The translations under genes were made by a program, and so were the position numbers. A stretch of DNA of 8,402 nucleotides, taken from positions 1 through 8,402 of the forward strand of contig CAMLOC010000117.1 of NCBI GenBank assembly GCA_946481465.1, in the 5' to 3' direction. The notes below the pieces were generated by a model. That model was not told the origin of the DNA. It did no database searches and worked only from the letters and a program-made list of their open reading frames with translations. Below are positions 1 to 7,217 of this stretch, one piece after another (position 1 is the first letter of the stretch; each line of letters begins with the position of its first letter). Source of the DNA: an uncultured Shinella sp. GTDB lineage: Bacteria > Pseudomonadota > Alphaproteobacteria > Rhizobiales > Rhizobiaceae.

Positions 1-92
1 ACCTTCGTCGCGCTGCGCACGACGAGCGCGGAAATCACCCGCGCGTTTTCGCGCAGCGCATAGCTTAGGGGCTTTTCAGCGAGCAGAGCCAT
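1..92 (-). CDS. Probable polysaccharide ABC exporter permease, N-terminal fragment
   Basis: Only the first 30 codons are in the window; the gene continues past base 1. The ATG is at 92-90 on the minus strand, and the peptide begins MALLAEKPLSYALRENARVI. A strong Shine-Dalgarno stretch (GAGGAGAG, plus-strand 102-109) lies 9 nt upstream and decides this start. The GTG eight bases further upstream is in another frame and hits a stop after 11 codons. The gene follows the KpsE-like gene after only 24 nt on the same strand, so the two are probably co-transcribed. Capsule-type export loci usually pair a KpsE/RkpR protein with a KpsM/RkpT-type ABC-2 permease and a KpsT/RkpS ATPase, and the short amphipathic basic start would suit such a permease. 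The function is therefore inferred mostly from context; the fragment has no diagnostic motif. Confidence 0.5.
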   Translation of the reverse strand, partial: MALLAEKPLSYALRENARVISALVVRSATK

Positions 93-116
93 TCCGTCAC
101 TCTCTCCTCGTCGCGA

Positions 117-1526
117 TCAGATCGCGTGATCCTTCACGGACCGGAAGCCGAAGTAACCGATCAGCCAGAGGCACGACGCCGCGGCGAGCATGATGAGCGT
201 GTTGATCGCGCCCAGCGGATAGAGGGCGATCTCCGGCTCGCGCGGCTGCACGTAGACGGCGAAGTAACGCTCCTGCTTCTGCGCTTCCTGCATGGCCGTT
301 TCCAGCGCGGCGAGCGAGGTCGTGTAGGCCTTGACGGCGAATTCCTGCTCGACGCTGAGTTCGGTGAAGCGATCGATCATCTCGGGCAGGGCGCGGCCGG
401 CATCCAGCCCGCTGCGTGTCGTCTTGTTGCTGGTGTCGTTGTCGCTGTCGCCGCTGATGCGCTTCTTCTGCTCGACCAGCTGCTCTTCGAGGGCAACGAT
501 CTGCCGCTCGATGACGCGGGCGGAGGGGGCATCCTTGCTGACCGAATCGACCAGCGCCTTGTAGCGGGTGCGCAGCGAGGCCAGTTCCTGTTCCAGCGAG
601 CTGATGATCGTCGCTTCCATCGTGGCGACCGCCGTCGGATCGACAGCCTGCTCGGTGATGCGCAGGTCGGTGATCTGCCCGCGGATGTTGCGCAGCCGCT
701 CTTCCGAGCGCGCGACCTGCTGGTTGGCGACCTCGACGAACTGCCGGCGCGACTTCTCCGAGAGCGTGTTGACCAGGTTCTCCGAGACGGTGAGCACCGC
801 GTCGGCCACCTGCTTGGCGTCCGACGGGGAGAAGGCGAAGACGCGCATCGTCACGTTGCCGGTCGTGGAATTGTAGCTGACATTGACCATGTCCCGCCAA
901 TAGTCGCGGAACTCGTCGAGCGGGCGGCTCTCGTTCTCGCGATAGAGGAAGTCGATGTTCGGGCGGGAGTAGACGGTGCGGATGTCGACGCCGGTCTGCT
1001 CACGGATATCCGGCAGGATCTGCGAGGACTGGATGTAGTCGGCAACCACATAGGAATCGCCCGACTGCGCGCTGGAACCGACAAGCGCGGTAAGACCGAG
1101 GGCGTTGAGCGAGGAGGAGTTCGAACCGCGCACCGAGAACTGCGTCTCGACCACATATTGCGGGCTGGCGATGAAGATATAGTAGAGGCCGGTCAGGATC
1201 GTCGGCAGGATCGCCGCCAGCACGAAGGAGATGATCGGCCAGGGAAGCTGCCGCTTCTGCTTGGGCATAGCCGGCAGGGTCAGGACGGCGCTGACGAGGT
1301 CGGCGGGCTTGCGCGCCCGCACTTCCGCCCGCGACCCGAGATTCTCGTCGTCGTCGATGGCCGGATTGACGACCGGGCGCTTGGCCGCGCCCTGCTTGAT
1401 CTTCACGACCTTCTGTTCCGAGGCGCGCTGGCGCGCGCGCTGCTTGGCGATTTCGAGCAGGCTGCTCGTAGTGTCGGCGACGTGGGTCGGGGTTTCCGCC
1501 ACGAGGGGCGCTTTCTCATCTTTCAC
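117..1526 (-). CDS. Capsule polysaccharide export inner-membrane protein, KpsE/CtrB/RkpR family
   Basis: A 469-residue polysaccharide co-polymerase/export adaptor predicted to span the inner membrane twice and reach into the periplasm, linking an ABC exporter to the outer-membrane channel. Visible architecture: a charged cytoplasmic N-terminus (1-95, rich in K/R with an acidic DDDE at 58-61); a first membrane segment at about 98-119; a Wzz-type periplasmic domain with long charged helices likely to form coiled coil (about 250-365); a proline-containing stretch (YVQPREPEIALYP, 425-437); and a second membrane segment at about 438-460 with a short cytoplasmic tail. This two-TM layout with prolines before TM2 is typical of the family. 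E. coli KpsE is about 380 residues; the extra length is at the N-terminus. The start is GTG (1526-1524) behind a modest GGAAAGAG ribosome-binding stretch; the ATG just inside is out of frame. It lies 24 nt before the partial gene at 1-92 and 193 nt after cysQ. KpsE-type function is confident; the polymer exported cannot be told. Confidence 0.85.
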   Translation of the reverse strand: MKDEKAPLVAETPTHVADTTSSLLEIAKQRARQRASEQKVVKIKQGAAKRPVVNPAIDDDENLGSRAEVRARKPADLVSAVLTLPAMPKQKRQLPWPIISFVLAAILPTILTGLYYIFIASPQYVVETQFSVRGSNSSSLNALGLTALVGSSAQSGDSYVVADYIQSSQILPDIREQTGVDIRTVYSRPNIDFLYRENESRPLDEFRDYWRDMVNVSYNSTTGNVTMRVFAFSPSDAKQVADAVLTVSENLVNTLSEKSRRQFVEVANQQVARSEERLRNIRGQITDLRITEQAVDPTAVATMEATIISSLEQELASLRTRYKALVDSVSKDAPSARVIERQIVALEEQLVEQKKRISGDSDNDTSNKTTRSGLDAGRALPEMIDRFTELSVEQEFAVKAYTTSLAALETAMQEAQKQERYFAVYVQPREPEIALYPLGAINTLIMLAAASCLWLIGYFGFRSVKDHAI

Positions 1527-1582
1527 GTCGGCTCACTCTTTCCAACAGCAAACGGGGGCGTCGCCTAAATGCTTGTCGCCGC

Positions 1583-1611
1583 AACTTATTCGAAATTGCC
1601 TTTACAGACAA
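1583..1611 (-). promoter_or_regulatory. Candidate promoter for the capsule export genes
   Basis: On the minus strand, TTGTCT (plus 1606-1611) is followed after exactly 17 nt by TAAGTT (plus 1583-1588), a fair match to a sigma-70/RpoD-type promoter. It would leave a leader of about 50 nt before the GTG at 1526. It sits in the most AT-rich pocket of the window (about 1567-1618), which supports regulatory use. Alphaproteobacterial -10 boxes are loose, so this is a by-eye prediction only. Confidence 0.35.
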
Positions 1612-1663
1612 TAAAAATGCCGCATCGGCCCGGGCTCCGGAAAGGCCGCCCGCGGGGCGGGCG
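1611..1663 (-). terminator. Possible terminator region downstream of cysQ
   Basis: Downstream of the cysQ stop, on the minus strand, there is first a GC-rich 7-bp perfect dyad (plus 1647-1653 with 1657-1663, 3-nt loop), with no T-tract directly after it. Further on there is a short 4-bp stem (plus 1619-1622 with 1626-1629, 3-nt loop) followed at once by ATTTTTAT (plus 1611-1618). The short stem plus T-tract has the layout of an intrinsic terminator but is weak. The T-run abuts the candidate -35 box of the next gene, so some read-through from cysQ into the capsule genes is possible. Confidence 0.3.
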
Positions 1664-1719
1664 AGGGCGGATTGTTGCGCCCTTTCCGGTCGGCGCGCAT
1701 TCCTCGTCGAGCAATCCGG

Positions 1720-2538
1720 TTATTTTGTGGTCGTCGCCGGCGCAGGGCTCCAGCCGGCGCTCGCCGCGATGAAATCCGGATTGGCGAAATCCGCGTCGCT
1801 GGCCTGGCGGGTCTTGCCGTAGAGCAGGGGGGCGCCGTCGAGCGTGCGGGTCTGTCCGCCGGCCGCCCGCAGCACGGCATCGCCCGCCGCCGTGTCCCAT
1901 TCCATGGTGCGGCCGAAACGCGGATAGACATCGGCAAGCCCCTCGGCGACCAGGCAGAATTTCAGCGAGGAGCCGATCGCCGTGCAGGCGTCGATGCCGT
2001 GGTCGTCGAGAAAGCGGGCCGTTTCCGGCGTGGCGTGCGAGCGGCTGGCGACGGCCGTCAGCGCGTCGCCGCACGGGCGACAGCCGATGGACGTCCGCCG
2101 GGTGACGGCTCCATCGCCGGTCACCTCGAAGCGTTCCGCCCCCGTGTCGTCGGCGATGAAGCCGGTCGAGAGCGCGGGGGCATAGACGATGCCGGCGACC
2201 GGCGCCCCGTCGCGGATGAGTGCGATGTTGACGGTGAATTCGCTGCGCCCGGCGATGAACTCCTTCGTGCCGTCGAGCGGATCGACCAGGAAGAAGGTGC
2301 CGCCGGAAATGTCCGGCACGCGGCCGGCCGCGACGGCTTCCTCGGCGACGACGGGGATGTCCGGGAAATGCTGCGCGAGCGCGGCGAGGATCAGCCGCTC
2401 GGCTTCCTCGTCCGCGGCGGTGACCGGCGAACGGTCCGCCTTGTACTGCACGTCGGCCCCAGCCTTGTGGATGACCATGATGGCGCTGCCGGCGGCCAGC
2501 GCCGCGCTTTCCAAGACTTGCTTCAGTTCTGCCTGCAT
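1720..2538 (-). CDS. cysQ: 3'(2'),5'-bisphosphate nucleotidase CysQ (PAP phosphatase)
   Basis: A 272-residue enzyme of the inositol monophosphatase superfamily. CysQ hydrolyses 3'-phosphoadenosine 5'-phosphate (PAP) to AMP and phosphate, removing a by-product of sulfate assimilation and of sulfotransferases. Metal-site motifs are complete: EE at 66-67, DPLDGTKEF at 86-94 and WDTAAGD at 214-220, with the CysQ-typical GSSLKFC at 189-195. DGTKEF rather than the DGTxNF of inositol monophosphatases favours CysQ. No signal peptide, so cytoplasmic. The frame stays open upstream to 2721, but the ATG at 2538 places the usual N-terminal helix at the start and gives the normal family length; the added 61 residues would be low-complexity non-coding translation. 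The ribosome-binding site is weak (a GGA about 11 nt upstream). It is divergent from soxB and lies upstream of the capsule export genes on the same strand. Substrate preference within the family (PAP versus other bisphosphates) cannot be read from sequence. Confidence 0.93.
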   Translation of the reverse strand: MQAELKQVLESAALAAGSAIMVIHKAGADVQYKADRSPVTAADEEAERLILAALAQHFPDIPVVAEEAVAAGRVPDISGGTFFLVDPLDGTKEFIAGRSEFTVNIALIRDGAPVAGIVYAPALSTGFIADDTGAERFEVTGDGAVTRRTSIGCRPCGDALTAVASRSHATPETARFLDDHGIDACTAIGSSLKFCLVAEGLADVYPRFGRTMEWDTAAGDAVLRAAGGQTRTLDGAPLLYGKTRQASDADFANPDFIAASAGWSPAPATTTK

Positions 2539-2564
2539 GTTTCCGGTCCGGCGTTTCTGCCGAT

Positions 2565-2593
2565 GCCATAGCCGCGCGGCGGCTTGAAAGCAA
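2565..2593 (-). promoter_or_regulatory. Candidate cysQ promoter
   Basis: On the minus strand TTGCTT (plus 2588-2593) and TATGGC (plus 2565-2570, preceded by C, giving CTATGG) are separated by 17 nt. This resembles the rhizobial housekeeping pattern CTTGAC-17-CTATAT only partly. It would put transcription start about 20 nt before the cysQ ATG. By-eye prediction. Confidence 0.28.
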
Positions 2594-2623
2594 ATGCGCT
2601 GTTTTCCGCCCGGGGTCGTAGCA

Positions 2624-2638
2624 GGGGGGAAAGCCCCC
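2624..2638. repeat. G5-C5 hairpin/dyad in the cysQ-soxB divergent region
   Basis: Six G (2624-2629), AAAG, then five C (2634-2638) form a perfect 5-bp GC stem with a 4- or 5-nt loop. No T-run follows on either strand, so it does not look like an intrinsic terminator. It sits near the middle of the 181-bp divergent region and could be an operator half-site pair or a chance GC dyad. Confidence 0.35.
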
Positions 2639-2719
2639 GATGTGGATGCGACAAGATGACGCCGGGCTTGCCGTTTGTGCTGCATATGCGAATGTGGGGC
2701 GACTGATGCAGGATTCCGC
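2639..2719 (+). promoter_or_regulatory. Presumed soxB promoter and leader region
   Basis: The soxBDAG promoter must lie between the divergent cysQ start and 2719 unless transcription comes from further away. No convincing -35/-10 pair is visible; the best is CTTGCC (2667-2672) with a poor GAATGT 17 nt later (2690-2695). An 8-bp palindrome, GCATATGC, lies at 2682-2689, and GCAT/ATGC words recur at 2706-2709 and 2718-2721. The soxB ribosome-binding site AGGA (2710-2713) ends 6 nt before the ATG. I see no recognisable glycine or other riboswitch. Confidence 0.3.
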
Positions 2720-3970
2720 ATGCGCTACTCCGCCCTTTCGATCTTCAAGCAAGCCCTTGCCGGCAATCTCGGCTGGAAACCCGCCTGGCGGGAGCCGGAA
2801 CCCAAGCCGCACTACGACGTGATCATCGTCGGCGGCGGCGGGCATGGCCTTGCAACGGCCTATTACCTCGCCCGCGAATTCGGCATCCGCAACGTCGCCG
2901 TGGTGGAGAAGGGCTATCTCGGCTCCGGCAATGTCGGGCGCAACACCACCATCGTGCGCTCCAACTACATGCTGCCCGGCAACGAGCCGTTCTACGAGTT
3001 CTCGATGAAGCTCTGGGAGGGGCTGGAGCGGGAGCTGAACTACAATGTCATGCTGTCGCAGCGCGGTATCATCAGCCTTTACCACAATGACAGCCAGCGC
3101 GATCATTATACCCGTCGCGGCAATGCCATGATGATGGAGGGCGTGGCGGCCGAGCAACTCGACCGCGAGACGCTGAAGAAGATGCTGCCCTTCCTCAATT
3201 TCGACCATGCGCGCTTCCCCATCGTCGGCGGCCTTCTGCAACGACGCGCCGGCACGGCGCGGCACGATGCGGTGGCCTGGGGTTTTGCGCGCGGCGCCGA
3301 CCGGCTCGGCGTCGATCTCATCCAGAACTGCGAGGTCACCGGCATCCGCCGGGAAGACGGCATCGTCACCGGCGTCGAGACGACGAAGGGCTTCATCGGC
3401 TGCAACAGGCTGGCGCTCGCGGCGGCCGGCAACACCTCGCGCGTCGGCGAGATGGCGGGCTTGAAGCTGCCGATCGAGAGCCATGTGCTGCAGGCTTTCG
3501 TCACCGAGGGGCTGAAGCCCTGCATCGACCACGTCATCACCTATGGCGCGGGGCACTTCTACATCTCGCAGTCCGACAAGGGCGGCCTCGTCTTCGGCGC
3601 GGAGATCGACGGCTATTCCTCCTATGCCCAGCGCGGCAACCTGGCGACCGCCGAGCATGTCATGGAGGAGGGGGTGACGATGATCCCCGGTCTTTCCCGC
3701 GTCAGGGTACTGCGCGCCTGGGGCGGTGTCATGGACATGTCGATGGACGGTTCGCCCATCATCGACCGCACGCCGATCGACAATCTCTATCTCAACTGCG
3801 GCTGGTGCTACGGCGGCTTCAAGGCGACGCCGGCCTCCGGCTTCTGTTTCGCCCATCTCATCGCCAGGGGCGAGAGCCACCATGTGGCGCGCGCGCTCAG
3901 GCTCGACCGCTTCGAGCGCGGTTTCCCCATCGACGAGGCGGGTGCGGGCACCCAGCCGAACCTGCATTGA
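2720..3970 (+). CDS. soxB: Sarcosine oxidase subunit beta (SoxB)
   Basis: A 416-residue DAO-family flavoprotein, the catalytic subunit of heterotetrameric sarcosine oxidase, where sarcosine is oxidised to an imine. The N-terminus MRYSALSIFKQALAGNLGW is the characteristic SoxB start. A Rossmann dinucleotide motif GGGGHG is at 38-43 with the ribose-binding acid at E63. The RHDAVAWG segment puts H182 where known SoxB proteins attach FMN covalently through a histidine (by motif context, not alignment). The C-terminal GGVMDMSMDGSPIIDRTP and CYGGFKATPASG segments are also typical; the lysine of GGFKATP matches a conserved active-site lysine of the family. Length equals the family norm. The ATG at 2720 is fixed by AGGA 6 nt upstream; the frame is open 15 codons further but that part is unlike SoxB. 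It is the first gene of a soxBDAG operon, with soxD 7 nt downstream. Cytoplasmic enzyme. Confidence 0.97.
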   Translation: MRYSALSIFKQALAGNLGWKPAWREPEPKPHYDVIIVGGGGHGLATAYYLAREFGIRNVAVVEKGYLGSGNVGRNTTIVRSNYMLPGNEPFYEFSMKLWEGLERELNYNVMLSQRGIISLYHNDSQRDHYTRRGNAMMMEGVAAEQLDRETLKKMLPFLNFDHARFPIVGGLLQRRAGTARHDAVAWGFARGADRLGVDLIQNCEVTGIRREDGIVTGVETTKGFIGCNRLALAAAGNTSRVGEMAGLKLPIESHVLQAFVTEGLKPCIDHVITYGAGHFYISQSDKGGLVFGAEIDGYSSYAQRGNLATAEHVMEEGVTMIPGLSRVRVLRAWGGVMDMSMDGSPIIDRTPIDNLYLNCGWCYGGFKATPASGFCFAHLIARGESHHVARALRLDRFERGFPIDEAGAGTQPNLH

Positions 3971-3977
3971 GGACGCC

Positions 3978-4253
3978 ATGGCGAGCCTGATCTCCTGCCC
4001 CCATTGCGGGGCGCGCCCCAAGGAAGAGTTTTCCATCCGCGGCGATGCGACGCCGGTCCGCCCGGCGGCCATGGCTTCCGACGAGGCGTGGAACGATTAT
4101 GTCCATGTCCGCGCCAACCCGCGCGGGCGCATCCGCGAGCACTGGCAGCATGTCGCCGGCTGCCGGCGCTGGCTGGTGGTCGAGCGGGACAATTTTACCC
4201 ATGAGGTGTTTTCCGTGACGGACGCCGCGGCGGCAAGGGGAGGCGCGCAATGA
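3978..4253 (+). CDS. soxD: Sarcosine oxidase subunit delta (SoxD)
   Basis: A 91-residue small subunit of heterotetrameric sarcosine oxidase. It has the family's zinc site: C7 and C10 in CPHCGARP near the N-terminus, and H58 and C62 in HWQHVAGCRRW, the same spacing as the Cys/Cys/His/Cys ligands known in crystallised SoxD. The EHWQHVAGCRRWLVVERDNFTHEV stretch is the conserved core (residues 54-77). SoxD is structural, packing against SoxA and holding Zn2+; it carries no flavin. GAGGA (3969-3973), which overlaps the soxB stop codon, serves as ribosome-binding site 4 nt before the ATG. The stop codon overlaps the soxA start in an ATGA (4250-4253), indicating translational coupling and roughly equimolar synthesis. 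Confidence 0.95.
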   Translation: MASLISCPHCGARPKEEFSIRGDATPVRPAAMASDEAWNDYVHVRANPRGRIREHWQHVAGCRRWLVVERDNFTHEVFSVTDAAAARGGAQ

Positions 4254-7207
4254 CCGCCTATCGCCTTCCCTCCGGCGGCCTCATCGACCGCAGCCATTCC
4301 ATCGGTTTCACCTTCGACGGCGCGAGCCTTTCCGGCCATGCCGGCGATACGCTCGCCTCGGCCCTCTTGGCCAACGACCGGCTGCTGGTCGGCCGCAGTT
4401 TCAAGTACCATCGCCCGCGCGGCATCGTGACGGCCGGGCCCTCCGAGCCGAATGCGCTGATGACCGTCGGCACGGGCGCGCGGCGCGATCCGAACACCAA
4501 GGCGACCGTCGCCGAACTCTACGACGGCCTTGCCGCCACCAGCCAGAACCGCTGGCCGAGCCTCGCCTTCGATATCGGCGCGGTGAACGACCGCCTGTCG
4601 CGCTTCCTGTCCGCCGGCTTCTACTACAAGACCTTCATGTGGCCCGCCGCCTTCTGGGAAAAGGTCTACGAACCGCTGATCCGCCGCGCCGCCGGTCTCG
4701 GCCGCACGGATCTTCCGCGCGATCCCGACGCTTATGAGAAGAGCTGGGCGCATTGCGACCTCCTCGTCGTCGGCTCCGGCCCGGCGGGGCTCGCCGCGGC
4801 GCTGGTCGCTGCCCGCTCTGGCCTGCGCGTCATCCTCGCCGAGCAGGATTTCGCCCTCGGCGGCGCGCTCCTGTCGGAGACGACGCGGCTCGACGGCGAG
4901 GCGCCCTTCGTCTTCGCCCGCTACGCGCTCGACGAACTGCACAGCCATCCCGGCGTCACGCTGCTGCCGCGCACCACCGTCTTCGGCTGGTATGACGACA
5001 ATGTTTTCGGTGCCGTCGAAAGGGTGCAGAAGCACAGCGCCACGATCGACGCGGCACGGCCGGTCGAGCGCCTGTGGCGCATCGTGGCGAAACACGCGAT
5101 CCTCGCCACCGGCGCGGAGGAGCGCCCGCTGGTTTTCGGCGGCAACGACCGCCCCGGCATCATGATGGCGAGCGCCGCCAGCACCTATGCCAACCGCTTC
5201 GGTGTCGCCGCCGGCCGGTCTGTGGTGATCTTCACCAACGGCTCGTCCGGCTATCGCACGGCTGAGGACCTTGCCGCGCAGGGCGTCGAGATCAAGGCGC
5301 TGATCGACAGCCGCGCGGATGCCGCGGACCGCGCGCCCGATGGCGTGCGGGTGGTGCGCGGCGGCGGCATCGTCGACACGAAGGGGCGCCGGCGCGTCCG
5401 TGCCGTCCTTGCCGATCGCGGCGGCTTCGAGGAGCTGATCGCCTGCGACGCCGTGGCAATGTCCGGCGGCTGGAGCCCGGTCATCCACCTTGCCTGCCAG
5501 CGCGGCGGCAGGCCGGTCTGGTCGCAGGCCCTGCAGGCCTTCCTCGCGCCGGAAGCGGGCGGCGGCCTCGTCATGGCCGGCGCCGCGGCAGGCCACTACC
5601 GACTTGCCGAATGTTTCGAGGACGGTGCGCGCAAGGCCTCCGCCATCGTGGAGGCGCTGGGCCGGCCCGTCGCCGGCTTCGAGCCTCCCGCCGTCGGCGA
5701 GGCGGTCGATCCGTCCTTCACGGCGCTCTGGCATGTGCCGGGCGCAAAATCGAAGGCCTTCGTCGACTTCCAGAACGACGTGCACGGCAAGGACCTCGGC
5801 CTCGCCCTTCGCGAGGGCTTCGGCCATGTCGAGCATGCCAAGCGCTATACGACGAGCGGCATGGCGACGGACCAGGGCAAGCTCGGCAACGTCAATGCCA
5901 TCGGCATCCTCGCCACGATGCGCGGCGTCAGTCCCGCCGAGGTCGGCACCACCACCTTCCGGCCGTTCTACACGCCCGTCTCCTTCGGCGCGCTCGCCGG
6001 CCCCTCGCGCGACGAGCATGCCATGCCCGTCCGCCGCTCGCCGCTGCATGGCTGGGCGGCGCGGCACGGCGCGGTCTTCATCGATGCCGGGCTCTGGTAT
6101 CGCTCATCCTGGTTCCCGAAGGCGGGCGAGAAGGCCTGGCGGGAGAGCGTGGACCGCGAGGTCCGCACCGTGCGCGAGCATGCCGGGCTTTGCGACGTGT
6201 CGACCCTCGGCAAGATCGAGGTCTTCGGGCCGGATGCCGCCGAATTCCTGAACCGGCTTTACTGCAATCCCGTCTTGAAGCTTCCCGTCGGCAAGGCCCG
6301 CTACGGGCTGATGCTGCGCGAGGACGGCATGGTCTATGACGACGGCACGGTGAGCCGGCTCGGCGAAGCGCATTTCCTCGTCACGACCACGACGGCGATG
6401 GCCGCCGGCGTGCTTTCGCATATGGAATTTGCCGCGCAGGCGCTCTGGCCGGAGCTTCGCGTTCGCTTCGTGTCGGTCTCCGACCAGTGGGCGCAGATGT
6501 CGATCGCCGGGCCGAAGGCGCGCACGATCCTGCAGGCCGTCGTCGAGGACGACCTTTCCGATGCGGCCTTCCCGTTCCTTGCTGCCCGTGAGGTGCGACT
6601 GAAGGGCAATCTGAAAGCGCGGCTCTTCCGCATCTCCTTCTCCGGCGAGCTCGCCTACGAACTGGCGGTGCCGGCGGGCTATGGCGAAGCGGTGGCCGAG
6701 GCGCTGATGCGGGCGGGCGGGCCGCAGGGCCTCTGCGCCTATGGCGTCGAGGCGCTGAACGTCCTGCGCATCGAGAAGGGCCATGTCACCCATGCCGAAC
6801 TCGACGGCCGCGTGACGCCGGACGATGCCGGCCTCGGCCGCATGATGGGCGCCGGCAAGCCGGATTTCATCGGCAAGCGGCTCTCCACGCGCTTTGGCCT
6901 GACGGCCGCCGACCGCACCCAGCTCGTCGGCCTGAAGGCGCTGGAGGCGGACAAGGAGATGCGCGCCGGCGCGCACCTTCTCAAGGATGGCGCCAAGCCC
7001 TCGACGATCAACGACCAGGGCTGGGTCAGTTCCGCCTGCTTCTCGCCGACGCTCGGCACGCCTATCGCGCTCGCCTTCCTGAAATCGGGCCGCGAGCGCT
7101 ATGGCGAAAAGATCGTCGTGTGGGACCAGTTGCGCGGCGTGGAGACATTCGCCGAAGTCTGCGATCCGGTCTTCGTCGATCCGGAAAACCGCAAGCTGAT
7201 GGCGTGA
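4250..7207 (+). CDS. soxA: Sarcosine oxidase subunit alpha (SoxA)
   Basis: A 985-residue multidomain subunit of heterotetrameric sarcosine oxidase, near the usual 960-1000. Domains in order: a ferredoxin-like N-terminal domain (about 12-95) with no cysteine, so no Fe-S cluster, as is normal for SoxA; a FAD/NAD-binding region opening with CDLLVVGSGPAGLAA (GSGPAG at 175-180) and a second Rossmann strand at about 322 (GRSVVIFTNGSSGYR), the non-covalent FAD/NAD+ part; and from about residue 598 a GcvT-type aminomethyltransferase half (SPLHGWAARHGAVFIDAG onward) with its C-terminal barrel to the end. The GcvT half binds tetrahydrofolate and captures the imine methylene carbon as 5,10-methylene-THF, avoiding free formaldehyde; electrons reach O2, giving H2O2. 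The ATG overlaps the soxD stop by four bases. The soxG start follows 10 nt after the stop. No frameshift or missing domain is visible. Confidence 0.97.
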   Translation: MTAYRLPSGGLIDRSHSIGFTFDGASLSGHAGDTLASALLANDRLLVGRSFKYHRPRGIVTAGPSEPNALMTVGTGARRDPNTKATVAELYDGLAATSQNRWPSLAFDIGAVNDRLSRFLSAGFYYKTFMWPAAFWEKVYEPLIRRAAGLGRTDLPRDPDAYEKSWAHCDLLVVGSGPAGLAAALVAARSGLRVILAEQDFALGGALLSETTRLDGEAPFVFARYALDELHSHPGVTLLPRTTVFGWYDDNVFGAVERVQKHSATIDAARPVERLWRIVAKHAILATGAEERPLVFGGNDRPGIMMASAASTYANRFGVAAGRSVVIFTNGSSGYRTAEDLAAQGVEIKALIDSRADAADRAPDGVRVVRGGGIVDTKGRRRVRAVLADRGGFEELIACDAVAMSGGWSPVIHLACQRGGRPVWSQALQAFLAPEAGGGLVMAGAAAGHYRLAECFEDGARKASAIVEALGRPVAGFEPPAVGEAVDPSFTALWHVPGAKSKAFVDFQNDVHGKDLGLALREGFGHVEHAKRYTTSGMATDQGKLGNVNAIGILATMRGVSPAEVGTTTFRPFYTPVSFGALAGPSRDEHAMPVRRSPLHGWAARHGAVFIDAGLWYRSSWFPKAGEKAWRESVDREVRTVREHAGLCDVSTLGKIEVFGPDAAEFLNRLYCNPVLKLPVGKARYGLMLREDGMVYDDGTVSRLGEAHFLVTTTTAMAAGVLSHMEFAAQALWPELRVRFVSVSDQWAQMSIAGPKARTILQAVVEDDLSDAAFPFLAAREVRLKGNLKARLFRISFSGELAYELAVPAGYGEAVAEALMRAGGPQGLCAYGVEALNVLRIEKGHVTHAELDGRVTPDDAGLGRMMGAGKPDFIGKRLSTRFGLTAADRTQLVGLKALEADKEMRAGAHLLKDGAKPSTINDQGWVSSACFSPTLGTPIALAFLKSGRERYGEKIVVWDQLRGVETFAEVCDPVFVDPENRKLMA

Positions 7208-7217
7208 GGAAAATTCT

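Noticed and set aside
126..1568. A 480-codon plus-strand open frame opposite the KpsE-like gene
   Set aside because: The minus-strand gene has two membrane segments, a Wzz-like domain and operon context; the plus-strand product is rich in Arg, Asp, Leu and Gly with no recognisable fold.
1647..1663. GC-rich 7-bp hairpin as a strong intrinsic terminator
   Set aside because: No T-run directly follows on either strand, so alone it is not a rho-independent terminator; only kept as part of a weak composite candidate.
2539..2719. Glycine or other riboswitch upstream of soxB
   Set aside because: I looked for glycine-aptamer-like conserved blocks and paired helices and found none; the region is also short.
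2539..2721. Extension of cysQ to an ATG at 2721
   Set aside because: The added 61 residues are non-conserved in style, would overlap the soxB start and take up the whole divergent regulatory region; the ATG at 2538 gives the family length.
1586..4072. An 828-codon open frame on the minus strand across cysQ and antisense to soxB
   Set aside because: In GC-rich DNA, frames opposite real genes stay open. Its product is Arg/Gly/Ala/His-rich without any recognisable domain, it overlaps cysQ and soxB, both of which have full catalytic motifs, and it has no sensible start context.
4250..4550. Loss of an iron-sulfur cluster in SoxA's ferredoxin-like N-terminal domain as a defect
   Set aside because: Absence of the cysteine ligands is normal for SoxA, so it is not a mutation or a novelty.
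4097..6067. A 656-codon open frame antisense to soxA
   Set aside because: Low-complexity product with no domain, lying wholly opposite the strongly conserved soxA; a codon-bias shadow.
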